Of a DNA stretch of 18,260 nucleotides, positions 1 through 7,058 are shown piece after piece. Position 1 is the stretch's first letter. The number at the start of each line of letters is the position of its first letter. Under the pieces are notes generated by a model that saw only the letters and a program-made list of their open reading frames with translations, ran no database searches and was not told where the DNA came from. Both the position numbers and the translations under genes were made by a program. This DNA comes from DATJSJ01 sp035504175. GTDB lineage: Bacteria; Pseudomonadota; Alphaproteobacteria; Acetobacterales; Acetobacteraceae. The stretch is taken from positions 1 to 18,260 of the forward strand of contig DATJSJ010000027.1 in the NCBI GenBank assembly GCA_035504175.1, written 5' to 3'.

Positions 1-1
1 G

Positions 2-193
2 CACCGCGCCGCCGCGCGCGTCGATGCTGGCTTCGTCTGGGTGAACGAGGTCGGCAAGCATTTCCTCGGCGCGCCCTTCGGCGGCGTCAAGCAATCCGGC
101 ATCGGGCGGGAGGAGTGTCTCGGCGAGCTGCTCTCCTTCACGCGGGAGAAGAACATCCATATCAGCCTGAAGCGCGTCGCCGCGCATGACTGA
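2..193 (+). CDS. Aldehyde dehydrogenase, C-terminal end (5'-truncated by window edge)
   Basis: Reading from base 2 gives 63 residues to a TGA at 191-193. The stretch NEVGKHFLGAPFGGVKQSGIG is the typical C-terminal signature of NAD(P)-dependent aldehyde dehydrogenases (Aldedh family), which oxidise aldehydes to carboxylates in the cytoplasm. The catalytic Cys and the Rossmann domain lie upstream of the window, so the substrate cannot be judged. The stop overlaps the start of the following GMC oxidoreductase by 8 bases, so the two are probably translated from one mRNA. An alcohol-oxidising flavoprotein beside an aldehyde dehydrogenase suggests a consecutive alcohol-aldehyde-acid oxidation, which is inference from context. 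Family assignment is firm; specificity is unknown. Confidence 0.9.
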   Translation, partial: HRAAARVDAGFVWVNEVGKHFLGAPFGGVKQSGIGREECLGELLSFTREKNIHISLKRVAAHD

Positions 194-1826
194 GGCCGCG
201 ACCTACGACACCATCATCGTCGGCGCCGGCTCGGCCGGCTGCGTGCTGGCCTCGCGGCTGACCGAGGATGCCGGCCGCTCCGTGCTGCTGCTGGAGGCGG
301 GCGGCTGGGATCGCGATCCCTGGATCCACATCCCGCTCGGCTGGGGCAAGATCCTGCAGAAGCGCCTGCACGACTGGATGTATTTCTGCGAGCCCGAGGC
401 CAATGTCGGCGACCGCGCCGTCGAATGCGCGCGCGGCAAGGTGGTCGGCGGCTCGTCCTCGACCAACGCCATGGCGCATGTGCGCGGCCATCCGAGCGAC
501 TACGACCGCTGGGCGCGGGAGTACGGCCTCGCCGAGTGGTCCTGGGCGCACGCGCTGCCCTATTTCAAGCGCCAGGAATCCTGGGAGGACGGCGAGAGCG
601 CGACGCGTGGTGGCGGCGGCCCGATCACCGTGCAGCGCTGCCGCTACCGCGATCCGCTGCTGCCGGCGGCGTTCGAGGCCGCCGGCATGGCCGGGCATCG
701 TCTGGTCGAGGACTACAACGCGACCGGCGCGGACGGCGTGGCGCGGCTGCAGATGACGATCCGTCGCGGCCGGCGCTGCAGCGCCGCCACCGGCTATCTG
801 CGCCCGGCGCTGGACCGGCCCAATCTCACCGTCCAGGTCGGCGCGCTCGCGACCCGGATCGTGATGGAAGGCGGGCGCGCCGTCGGCATCGCGTATCGCC
901 GCGGCGGTATGGAACACGTCGCCCGCGCCGAACGCGAGGTGATTCTCGCCGGCGGCGTCATCAACTCGCCGCAACTGCTGATGCTGTCGGGGATCGGCGA
1001 TCCGGAGCAGCTCCGCGCCCACGGCATCGACGTGCGCGTGCCATTGCCCGGCGTCGGCCGCAACCTGCAGGACCACCCGTCCGTGATCCTGATGTACGAC
1101 CGGGCGATCCCGAGTCCGTTCCAAAGCATGATGCGCTACGACCGGATCGCCCTCGCTTTGGTCGCGGCGCAGGTGCTCGGGCTCGGCTTCGCCGCCGACG
1201 TGCCGGGCGGGCTCACCGCGTTCCTGCGCAGCGCGCCGGATCGCGTGCTGCCCGATCTCCAGATCCTGCTCACCGCGGCACCGCTCGGCGCCTGGCCCTA
1301 CTTCGCGCCATTCAAGCAGCCTTTCACCGACGGGTTCGCGATGCGCACCGTGCTGGTGCATCCCGAAAGCCGCGGTGCGGTGACGCTCGCCTCCGCCGAC
1401 CCGGCCGCGGCACCGCGCATCCACCAGAACTTCCTCGCCACGGATCGCGACTGGCAGAGCCTGCGCGCGGCGGTGCGCATGGTGCGCGAGATCGCCGCCC
1501 AGCCCTCCCTCGCGCGCTTCATCGCGCGCGAACGCGCGCCTGGACCCGGCTGCGCCGGCGACGCGGAGATCGACGAATACATCCGCAAGACCGCGATCAC
1601 CGTGCACCACCCGGCCGGCACCTGCCGCATGGGCACTGAGGCCGATGCGCTCGCGGTCGTCGACTCCCAACTACGGGTGCGCGGCGTTGAGGGATTGCGC
1701 GTCGTCGATGCCTCGGTGATGCCGGACCTGCCCGGCGGCAACATCAACGCGCCGGTCATGATGATCGCCGAGCGCGCCGCGGACCTGATCCGCGGCCACA
1801 CGCCGCTGCCGCCCGCACCAAACTGA
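186..1826 (+). CDS. GMC-family FAD-dependent alcohol oxidase/dehydrogenase (choline dehydrogenase-like)
   Basis: The 546-residue protein is full length for glucose-methanol-choline oxidoreductases. Residues 8-38 form the FAD-binding Rossmann motif (IIVGAGSAGCVLASRL, acidic residue at E37). Residues 86-101 (VVGGSSSTNAMAHVRG) are the first GMC signature. Residues 254-268 (LAGGVINSPQLLMLS) are the second. The C-terminal block holds the expected catalytic pair, His475 in HHPAGTCRMG and Asn521 in GGNINAP. There is no signal peptide, so it is likely cytoplasmic. The ATG at 186 overlaps the end of the aldehyde dehydrogenase gene; the Shine-Dalgarno is weak, consistent with translational coupling. 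The aminotransferase follows after 24 bases. Family members oxidise primary alcohols of many kinds. Pyridoxine 4-oxidase is one GMC enzyme and is tempting given the next gene, but choline/alkanol dehydrogenase-like activity is equally possible. Confidence 0.93.
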   Translation: MTEAATYDTIIVGAGSAGCVLASRLTEDAGRSVLLLEAGGWDRDPWIHIPLGWGKILQKRLHDWMYFCEPEANVGDRAVECARGKVVGGSSSTNAMAHVRGHPSDYDRWAREYGLAEWSWAHALPYFKRQESWEDGESATRGGGGPITVQRCRYRDPLLPAAFEAAGMAGHRLVEDYNATGADGVARLQMTIRRGRRCSAATGYLRPALDRPNLTVQVGALATRIVMEGGRAVGIAYRRGGMEHVARAEREVILAGGVINSPQLLMLSGIGDPEQLRAHGIDVRVPLPGVGRNLQDHPSVILMYDRAIPSPFQSMMRYDRIALALVAAQVLGLGFAADVPGGLTAFLRSAPDRVLPDLQILLTAAPLGAWPYFAPFKQPFTDGFAMRTVLVHPESRGAVTLASADPAAAPRIHQNFLATDRDWQSLRAAVRMVREIAAQPSLARFIARERAPGPGCAGDAEIDEYIRKTAITVHHPAGTCRMGTEADALAVVDSQLRVRGVEGLRVVDASVMPDLPGGNINAPVMMIAERAADLIRGHTPLPPAPN

Positions 1827-1850
1827 CCACCGAACGGAGGAGGGGGGACG

Positions 1851-3017
1851 ATGGCCGACGCGCTGCGCGACCCGGTGGCGATCCTGTCCGCCGGCCCGGT
1901 TGCCGCCTATCCGTCCGTCTCGCGCGCCATGGCGCGGCCGCTGCTGTACGACTACGACCGCCAGTTCCAGGAATTCTACGAGGCCGCGGCGCGCAAGGCG
2001 GCGCGGGCACTGCGCACGCGGCAGCCGGCACTGATCCTGCACGTCGAGCCGGCGCCGGGCATCGAGGCCGCCGCCGCCTCGCTGATCGGGCCCGACGACG
2101 TGGTGCTCAATCTGGTCTCGGGCGTGTACGGCGCCGGCTTCACCGGGTGGGCGCGACGTTACGCAAAAGCCGTGCACGAGGTCGCGGTACCGTTCGACGA
2201 CGCGATCGACCCCGAGGCCGTCGCCGTTGCACTGCGCCGGCACCCGGAGACGCGGATCGTCAGCGTCGTGCATCACGACACGCCCTCCGGCACGATCAAC
2301 CCGGTGCGCGAGATCGGCGGCATCGTGCGCGCGCATGGCGCGCTGCTGCTGGTCGATGCGGTCTCCTCCTTCGCCGGCATGGACATCCATCCCGACGACT
2401 GCGAAGCGGACGTGTTCATCACCGGGCCGGGGAAGTGCCTGGGCGGCGCGCCGGGCCTGACCGTGATGGCGGTGTCGGACCGGGCCTGGGCGGCGATGCA
2501 TGACAACCCGCGGGCGCCGCGCGCCTCGGTGCTCAGCCTGCTCGATTGGAAAGAGGCCTGGCGGGCCGACCAGCCCTTCCCGTTCACCCCCTCGGTCGCC
2601 GAGATGTACGGGCTCGATGCCGCACTCGACCAATATCTGGCGGAAGGGGCGGCCTCGGTCTGGGCGCGGCATGCGACGACCGCCCGCGCCTGCCGCGCCG
2701 GCCTCGAGGCGCTCGGGCTGAAGCTGTGGCCGGCGCGGCCGGCGATCGCCTCGCCGACCACGACGGCGGTGCGCATCCCGGAGGGTCTGTCCGGCGAGCA
2801 CCTGCTGGCGGCGGCACGCGAAAGGCTCGGCGTCGTGCTTTCCGGCGGCCGCGGCGAGACGCAGGGCAAGCTGCTGCGGATCGGCCATATGGGGCCGGTC
2901 GCGGAGCCGCTCTACGCCACGGTCGCGGTGACCGCGCTCGGCGCCGCGCTGCGCCAGCACGGGCATCGCTGCGACATCGGGGCGGCGGTGGAGGCGGCGC
3001 TGGCGGCGATCGGCTGA
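1851..3017 (+). CDS. Class V (fold type I) aminotransferase, pyridoxamine-pyruvate transaminase-like
   Basis: The 388-residue protein belongs to the alanine/serine-glyoxylate aminotransferase family. From memory of the Mesorhizobium pyridoxamine-pyruvate transaminase (PPAT), similarity runs over the whole length, including LYDYD near the N-terminus, HHDTPSGTIN (141-150), VDAVSSF (168-174), FPFTPSV (243-249) and GKLLRIGHMGP (339-349). Lys195 in TGPGKCLG corresponds to the PPAT active-site lysine (Lys197). Glu66, Arg334 and Arg343 fall at the positions of PPAT Glu68, Arg336 and Arg345, with the same two-residue offset. PPAT converts pyridoxamine plus pyruvate to pyridoxal plus alanine and binds pyridoxal as substrate rather than fixed cofactor. 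A very strong Shine-Dalgarno (GGAGG at 1836-1840, then a G run) precedes the ATG. It is the last gene of the ALDH-GMC-aminotransferase unit. A related alanine-glyoxylate type activity is the main alternative. Confidence 0.85.
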   Translation: MADALRDPVAILSAGPVAAYPSVSRAMARPLLYDYDRQFQEFYEAAARKAARALRTRQPALILHVEPAPGIEAAAASLIGPDDVVLNLVSGVYGAGFTGWARRYAKAVHEVAVPFDDAIDPEAVAVALRRHPETRIVSVVHHDTPSGTINPVREIGGIVRAHGALLLVDAVSSFAGMDIHPDDCEADVFITGPGKCLGGAPGLTVMAVSDRAWAAMHDNPRAPRASVLSLLDWKEAWRADQPFPFTPSVAEMYGLDAALDQYLAEGAASVWARHATTARACRAGLEALGLKLWPARPAIASPTTTAVRIPEGLSGEHLLAAARERLGVVLSGGRGETQGKLLRIGHMGPVAEPLYATVAVTALGAALRQHGHRCDIGAAVEAALAAIG

Positions 3018-3159
3018 ACTCGGGTCCGGTCGAGGGAACGCGAGCGCTCGCCGTTTGTTGCTGCTGCGACAAGCAACTCTCGTCAAGGAACCGGGCGCCC
3101 CATGATACACACCGTCGCACCGCCACGCGCCCGTCACCCGGTTCCCGGCCGACCGTGCC
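3018..3159 (+). other. Intergenic region upstream of the AI-2E-family gene
   Basis: These 142 bases separate the aminotransferase stop from the GTG of the next gene. They hold a 12-bp perfect palindrome, GCGAGCGCTCGC at 3040-3051, followed by the T-rich CGTTTGTTG. This could be a weak terminator or a protein site, but it is short for a stem-loop and lacks a run of T. Bases 3102-3167 form a 21-codon ORF (ATG to TGA) whose stop overlaps the GTG at 3160 by 8 bases; an AAGGAA sits about 12 bases before its ATG. No clear promoter was found. Confidence 0.35.
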
Positions 3160-5211
3160 GTGGCTGAGCCGGCCCGTCGGTCGCGGACGCCAGCGCAAGT
3201 GCCCCCTGCCGAAACACCCGGGCTGACCGGGCTCCTGACCCTCGCCGTCGGCGTCGTCGTGGTCGCCGGGCTCTATTTCGGGCGGGAGGTGCTGATCCCG
3301 GTGACGTTGGCGGTGCTGCTCAGCTTCGTGCTGGCGCCGATCGCCAACCTGCTGCGCCGGGTGCATCTCGGTCGCATCCTGTCCGTGCTGCTCGCGGTCA
3401 TCCTGGCGCTCGGCGTCATCCTGCTGGTCGGCAGCCTGATCGGCAGCCAGATCGCCGACCTCGCCGGCGACCTGCCGCGTTACCAGACCCGGCTCGAGGA
3501 CAAGTTCACCGCGATCGAGAAAGTCACGGCCGGCCGGCTCTCGCGCCTCGTCAGCGAAGTGACGCAGCAGGCCGAGAAGGCGGCCAAGCCAGCGAAGCCC
3601 GCACCGGCGCCGGCAACGGCGGCGGCGCCGGAACCGAACCAGGCAGCGCCGGCGCCACCGCCGCCGATCCCGGTCGAGGTGCATGAGCCGAGCCCCTCGC
3701 CGATCGAGCTGCTGCGCAGCGTCGTGGCGCCGATCCTGCAGCCGCTCGGCACCACGGTCATCGTCCTGGTCGTGACGGTGTTCGTGTTGTTGCAGCGCGA
3801 GGATCTGCGCGATCGGCTGATCCGCCTGTTCGGCTCGCGCGACCTGCACCGCACCACGGTGACGATGGACGACGCGGCGAGCCGGCTCAGCCGCTACTTC
3901 CTGACCCAGCTCGCGGTCAACGCCGGGTTCGGCGCGGTGATCGGCGTCGGGCTGCTGCTGATCGGCGTGCCGAGCCCGGCGCTCTGGGCGGTGCTGGCGG
4001 CACTGCTGCGCTTCCTTCCCTATGTCGGCGTGCCGATCGCGGCGCTGCTGCCGGTGGTGCTGGCGGCCGCGGTCAGTCCGGGCTGGGGCATGGCGGTCTC
4101 CACCATCGGTCTGTTCGCCGGCATCGAGGCGATCACCGGCCAGGTGGTCGAGCCGATGGTCTACGGCAACAGCACCGGGCTCTCGCCGTTCGCCGTGGTG
4201 GTGGCGGCGCTGTTCTGGAGCTGGCTGTGGGGCCCGATCGGGCTGATCCTGTCGACGCCGCTGACGCTCTGCCTCGTCGTGCTCGGGCGGCATGTCGAGC
4301 GGCTGGAATTCCTCGACGTGCTGCTCGGCGACCGCCCGGCGCTGACGCCGGCGGAGAATTTCTACCAGCGCATGCTGGCGGGCGATCCGGACGAGGCGGC
4401 GGAGCAGGCGGAACTGCTGCTGCGCGACCGGCCGCTCTCCTCCTACTACGACGAGGTCGCGGTGCGCGGGCTGCGGCTCGCCGCGCACGACGCCGAGCGA
4501 GGCGTGCTCGACGGCAAGCGCATGGAGCGCATTCGCGAGGCGATGGGCACCTTCGTCGAGGACCTGGCCGATCACACCGACCGCGATCCTGATTTCGACG
4601 GGGAGGAGGAGGCGGACGGGCCGGCGGCGCCGAGCCTCGCGGAGCAGGCCTTGCCGCGCGAGCCGGCGCCGTCCGACTTTGCCCCGCCCGCGGCGCAGCT
4701 CGGGCCGGCCTGGCGCTCGGCGGCCCCGGTGCTGTGCATCGCCGGCCGTGGCCCGCTCGATGATGCGGCGGCGATGATGCTGGCGCAGCTTCTGGAGAAG
4801 CACGGCCTCGCGGCGCGCACCGTGCCGCACGCCGCGATCTCGCGCACCGCCATCGGCCGGCTCGATCTGGACGGCGTCGCGATGATCTGCCTCGCCTATC
4901 TCGAGATGGGCGAGGGGCTGTCGCATGTGCGCTACACCGTGCGTCGGATCCGGCAGCGGGCGCCGGACCGACGGTTGCTGGTCTGCCTCTGGCCAGACAG
5001 CGCCGAGGCGGGGCGGGATCGGCAGGCGCGCCAGATCGTCGGCGCCGACGACTACGCCGGATCGCTGCGCCAGGCGGTCAGCGCCTGCCTGGAGGCGGCG
5101 CGCGCCGCGAGCCGCGAGGCCGGCGTGCCGGCGCCCGAGACGCCCGTCCCGGCGCCGCCGGCGCCATCGCTGCCGTCAGCCGACCTGATCGCGGCGCCGC
5201 GTCCCGCCTGA
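3160..5211 (+). CDS. AI-2E (PerM/TqsA-type) family membrane protein with soluble C-terminal extension
   Basis: The 683-residue protein has an AI-2E family core. Hydrophobic segments lie near residues 22-41, 45-66, 73-95, 193-211, 251-270, 273-308, 312-326 and 342-376. An Ala/Pro-rich linker (142-172) interrupts the core. Typical core blocks are present: LLRFLPYVGVPIA (282-294), VVEPMVYGNSTGLSPF (329-344) and WGPIGLILSTPLTL (357-370). Family members are inner-membrane exporters or permeases; the AI-2 link comes from E. coli TqsA and does not generalise. Residues 385-470 are helical and cytoplasmic. Residues about 522-650 look like a Rossmann-like or B12-binding-like alpha/beta fold. The tail is Pro/Ala-rich. 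The start is GTG at 3160, the only usable start after the in-frame TGA at 3103; the Shine-Dalgarno is poor. It is probably its own unit, convergent with the transporter genes and unrelated to them. Substrate unknown. Confidence 0.85.
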   Translation: MAEPARRSRTPAQVPPAETPGLTGLLTLAVGVVVVAGLYFGREVLIPVTLAVLLSFVLAPIANLLRRVHLGRILSVLLAVILALGVILLVGSLIGSQIADLAGDLPRYQTRLEDKFTAIEKVTAGRLSRLVSEVTQQAEKAAKPAKPAPAPATAAAPEPNQAAPAPPPPIPVEVHEPSPSPIELLRSVVAPILQPLGTTVIVLVVTVFVLLQREDLRDRLIRLFGSRDLHRTTVTMDDAASRLSRYFLTQLAVNAGFGAVIGVGLLLIGVPSPALWAVLAALLRFLPYVGVPIAALLPVVLAAAVSPGWGMAVSTIGLFAGIEAITGQVVEPMVYGNSTGLSPFAVVVAALFWSWLWGPIGLILSTPLTLCLVVLGRHVERLEFLDVLLGDRPALTPAENFYQRMLAGDPDEAAEQAELLLRDRPLSSYYDEVAVRGLRLAAHDAERGVLDGKRMERIREAMGTFVEDLADHTDRDPDFDGEEEADGPAAPSLAEQALPREPAPSDFAPPAAQLGPAWRSAAPVLCIAGRGPLDDAAAMMLAQLLEKHGLAARTVPHAAISRTAIGRLDLDGVAMICLAYLEMGEGLSHVRYTVRRIRQRAPDRRLLVCLWPDSAEAGRDRQARQIVGADDYAGSLRQAVSACLEAARAASREAGVPAPETPVPAPPAPSLPSADLIAAPRPA

Positions 5212-5235
5212 TCCGGTCCGGCGGCGCGCGGCGGC

Positions 5236-6072
5236 TCAGGCCTTCAGCGCGCCGCCGAGCAGGCCGGCGACGAAATGCCGCTGCACGATCACGTACAGCA
5301 CGATCAGCGGCAGCGCGATCAGCACCAGGATGGCGAACAGCGCCCCGGGATTGGCCATGTACAGCCCGGAATACTGCATCGGCACGAGCGTGAGCGTCTT
5401 GCGCGCCGAATCGGTCATCACGATCAGGGCGAGGAAGAACTCGTTCCAGGCGACGATGATCTGCCAGATGGCGACGAAGGCGATGGCGGGACGCACCAGC
5501 GGCAGCGCCACGCGCCAGTACATCTGCCAGGGCGTGCAGCCATCGATCATCGCCGCCTCGAACAGCTCGCGCGGGCTGTCCTCCATGAAGGCCTTGAGCA
5601 TGACGATCGCGAACGGGATGCCGAGCGCCGCATAGGGCAGGATCAGCCCGCGATAGTCGTTGATCCAGTCGAGATGCTTGAGCAGGATCGCGAGCGGCAG
5701 CACCAGCGTCGTGATCGGCACCATCAGCGTGGTGAGCAGGATGGCGTAGACCGGGTTCATCCAGGTGACGCGCAGCACCGCGATGCCGTAGGCGAACATC
5801 GAGGCGGCGGCGAGCACGATCACGACCGTGCCGGCGGTGACGATGACGCTGTTGGCGAAGTTCAGCAGCAGGTGGTTGTCGTGGATGACGGTGGCGAAAT
5901 TCTCCAGCGTGAAGGGCGGCTCGATCAGCGCCGGGTCAAACGCCTCGGCCGAGGGGCGGAAGGCGACGCCGAGCATGTAGGCGATCGGCACCATCCAGAG
6001 GCCGAGCAGCACCAGCAGCACCGCGACGACGCCTGGATGGCGGGGCAGGGCACGGCGCAGCGCCGGCGTCAC
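5236..6072 (-). CDS. Carbohydrate ABC transporter permease, CUT1 family (MalG-like)
   Basis: The 278-residue inner-membrane permease has about six hydrophobic segments, near residues 14-36, 74-98, 106-132, 145-160, 196-218 and 244-263. The cytoplasmic EAA loop that docks to the ATPase is at about 171-194 (FEAAMIDGCTPWQMYWRVAL), and the C-terminal RHFVAGLLGGALKA is typical of MalG-type subunits. The GTG start at 6072 overlaps the stop of the upstream permease in a GTGA arrangement (6069-6072), implying translational coupling. A longer in-frame reading upstream only reads through the other permease gene out of frame. It is the last gene of the binding protein-permease-permease operon. No ATPase gene follows; the next gene is convergent after 24 bases. 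The family is clear; the sugar cannot be told from sequence. Confidence 0.92.
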   Translation of the reverse strand: MTPALRRALPRHPGVVAVLLVLLGLWMVPIAYMLGVAFRPSAEAFDPALIEPPFTLENFATVIHDNHLLLNFANSVIVTAGTVVIVLAAASMFAYGIAVLRVTWMNPVYAILLTTLMVPITTLVLPLAILLKHLDWINDYRGLILPYAALGIPFAIVMLKAFMEDSPRELFEAAMIDGCTPWQMYWRVALPLVRPAIAFVAIWQIIVAWNEFFLALIVMTDSARKTLTLVPMQYSGLYMANPGALFAILVLIALPLIVLYVIVQRHFVAGLLGGALKA

Positions 6073-7058
6073 GCGACGGCCTCCTCGCGCGCCCGCCGCG
6101 GCGCCAGCTCGGCGCCGAGGGCGGTGATCTGCAGCAGCGACAGGGCGAGCGACAGGACGAGCACCAGCACCGAGAGCGCCGCGCCGTAGCCGGTGTTGCC
6201 GAGCACGATGCCCTGGCGGAAGATCTCGGTCCCGAACACCTCGCTCGCGTGGTCGGGTCCGCCGCCGGTCATCAGGTAGACGATCGGGAAGGTCTGCAGC
6301 GTGCCGATCACGCCGAGCAGCAGCAGCGACTTGGTCACGGGAGCGACCAGCGGCACCACGACGCGCAGCACCAGGTGCCGGAAGCGGGCGCCGTCGATGC
6401 GGGCGGCGTCGAAGATGTCTTCCGGGATGGCGTTGATGCCGGCCACGTACATCATCATCGAGAAGCCGGTCCACTGCCAGATATTGACCACGATCAGCGC
6501 GAAGATGACGGTGCGCGGATCGGCCAGCAGGGCGATCCCGAGCGTCAGCCCGAGGCGCTGCAGCCAGGCCTGCACGATGCCGTAATAGGGCGCGTACATC
6601 TGGCTCCAGACGATCGCCACGACCGAGACGCTGGTGACCACCGGCAGGAAGAACATGGTGCGGAAGAAGGCGCGGGAGCGTCGCGTGTAGCGCTCGATCA
6701 GCAGCGCGATCAGCCCGCCGAATGCCATTTGCACCGGGATGGTGATGATCGCCCAGAGCGCCATGTTGCGCATCGCGATCCAGAACACCGGATCGGCGAA
6801 GGCGCGCAGATAGTTGGCGAAGGCGCCGCGCGGGCTGCCGGGCGCCGTGTCCGGTGCCAGGCTGCGAAGTGCGATCCACAGCACCGGATAGGCGACGAAG
6901 CCGAGAAAGATCAGCAGCGCCGGCCAGGCGAAGAGGCCGGCGCGTACCCCGCGCCGGTCCTCGCGTGCCCCGCGCGGTCGGGCGCGGGAGGCCGGGGCGG
7001 CGGCTGCCTGCCGATGCGGCCCGGCCGCGGCCGGGCCGGCATCGCGCGCACCATGCAT
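6069..7058 (-). CDS. Carbohydrate ABC transporter permease, CUT1 family (MalF/UgpA-like)
   Basis: The 329-residue inner-membrane permease starts with an Ala/Arg/Pro-rich cytoplasmic stretch of about 40 residues. Hydrophobic segments follow near 41-65, 96-121, 132-152, 182-208, 241-262 and 293-312. The EAA loop is at about 213-240 (DIFDAARIDGARFRHL, then VVVPLVAP). The YLMTGGGP motif at 261-268 is characteristic of CUT1 MalF-type subunits. The ATG at 7058 shares one base with the TGA of the binding-protein gene (TGATG), and the stop overlaps the next permease by 4 bases, so the three genes are translationally linked. It would pair with the downstream permease as the membrane channel of a sugar importer. 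The first 35 residues are poorly conserved in the family, so a slightly later start is possible. Confidence 0.92.
   Translation of the reverse strand: MHGARDAGPAAAGPHRQAAAAPASRARPRGAREDRRGVRAGLFAWPALLIFLGFVAYPVLWIALRSLAPDTAPGSPRGAFANYLRAFADPVFWIAMRNMALWAIITIPVQMAFGGLIALLIERYTRRSRAFFRTMFFLPVVTSVSVVAIVWSQMYAPYYGIVQAWLQRLGLTLGIALLADPRTVIFALIVVNIWQWTGFSMMMYVAGINAIPEDIFDAARIDGARFRHLVLRVVVPLVAPVTKSLLLLGVIGTLQTFPIVYLMTGGGPDHASEVFGTEIFRQGIVLGNTGYGAALSVLVLVLSLALSLLQITALGAELAPRRAREEAVA

Noticed and set aside
2584..4926. Very long antisense open frame (780 codons, - strand) and similar long antisense frames over 162-3137, 10006-11844 and 12229-13977
   Set aside because: These are products of GC-rich codon bias opposite real genes. 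The translations are Arg/Gly/His/Asp-rich, have no recognisable domains and overlap well-supported genes completely.
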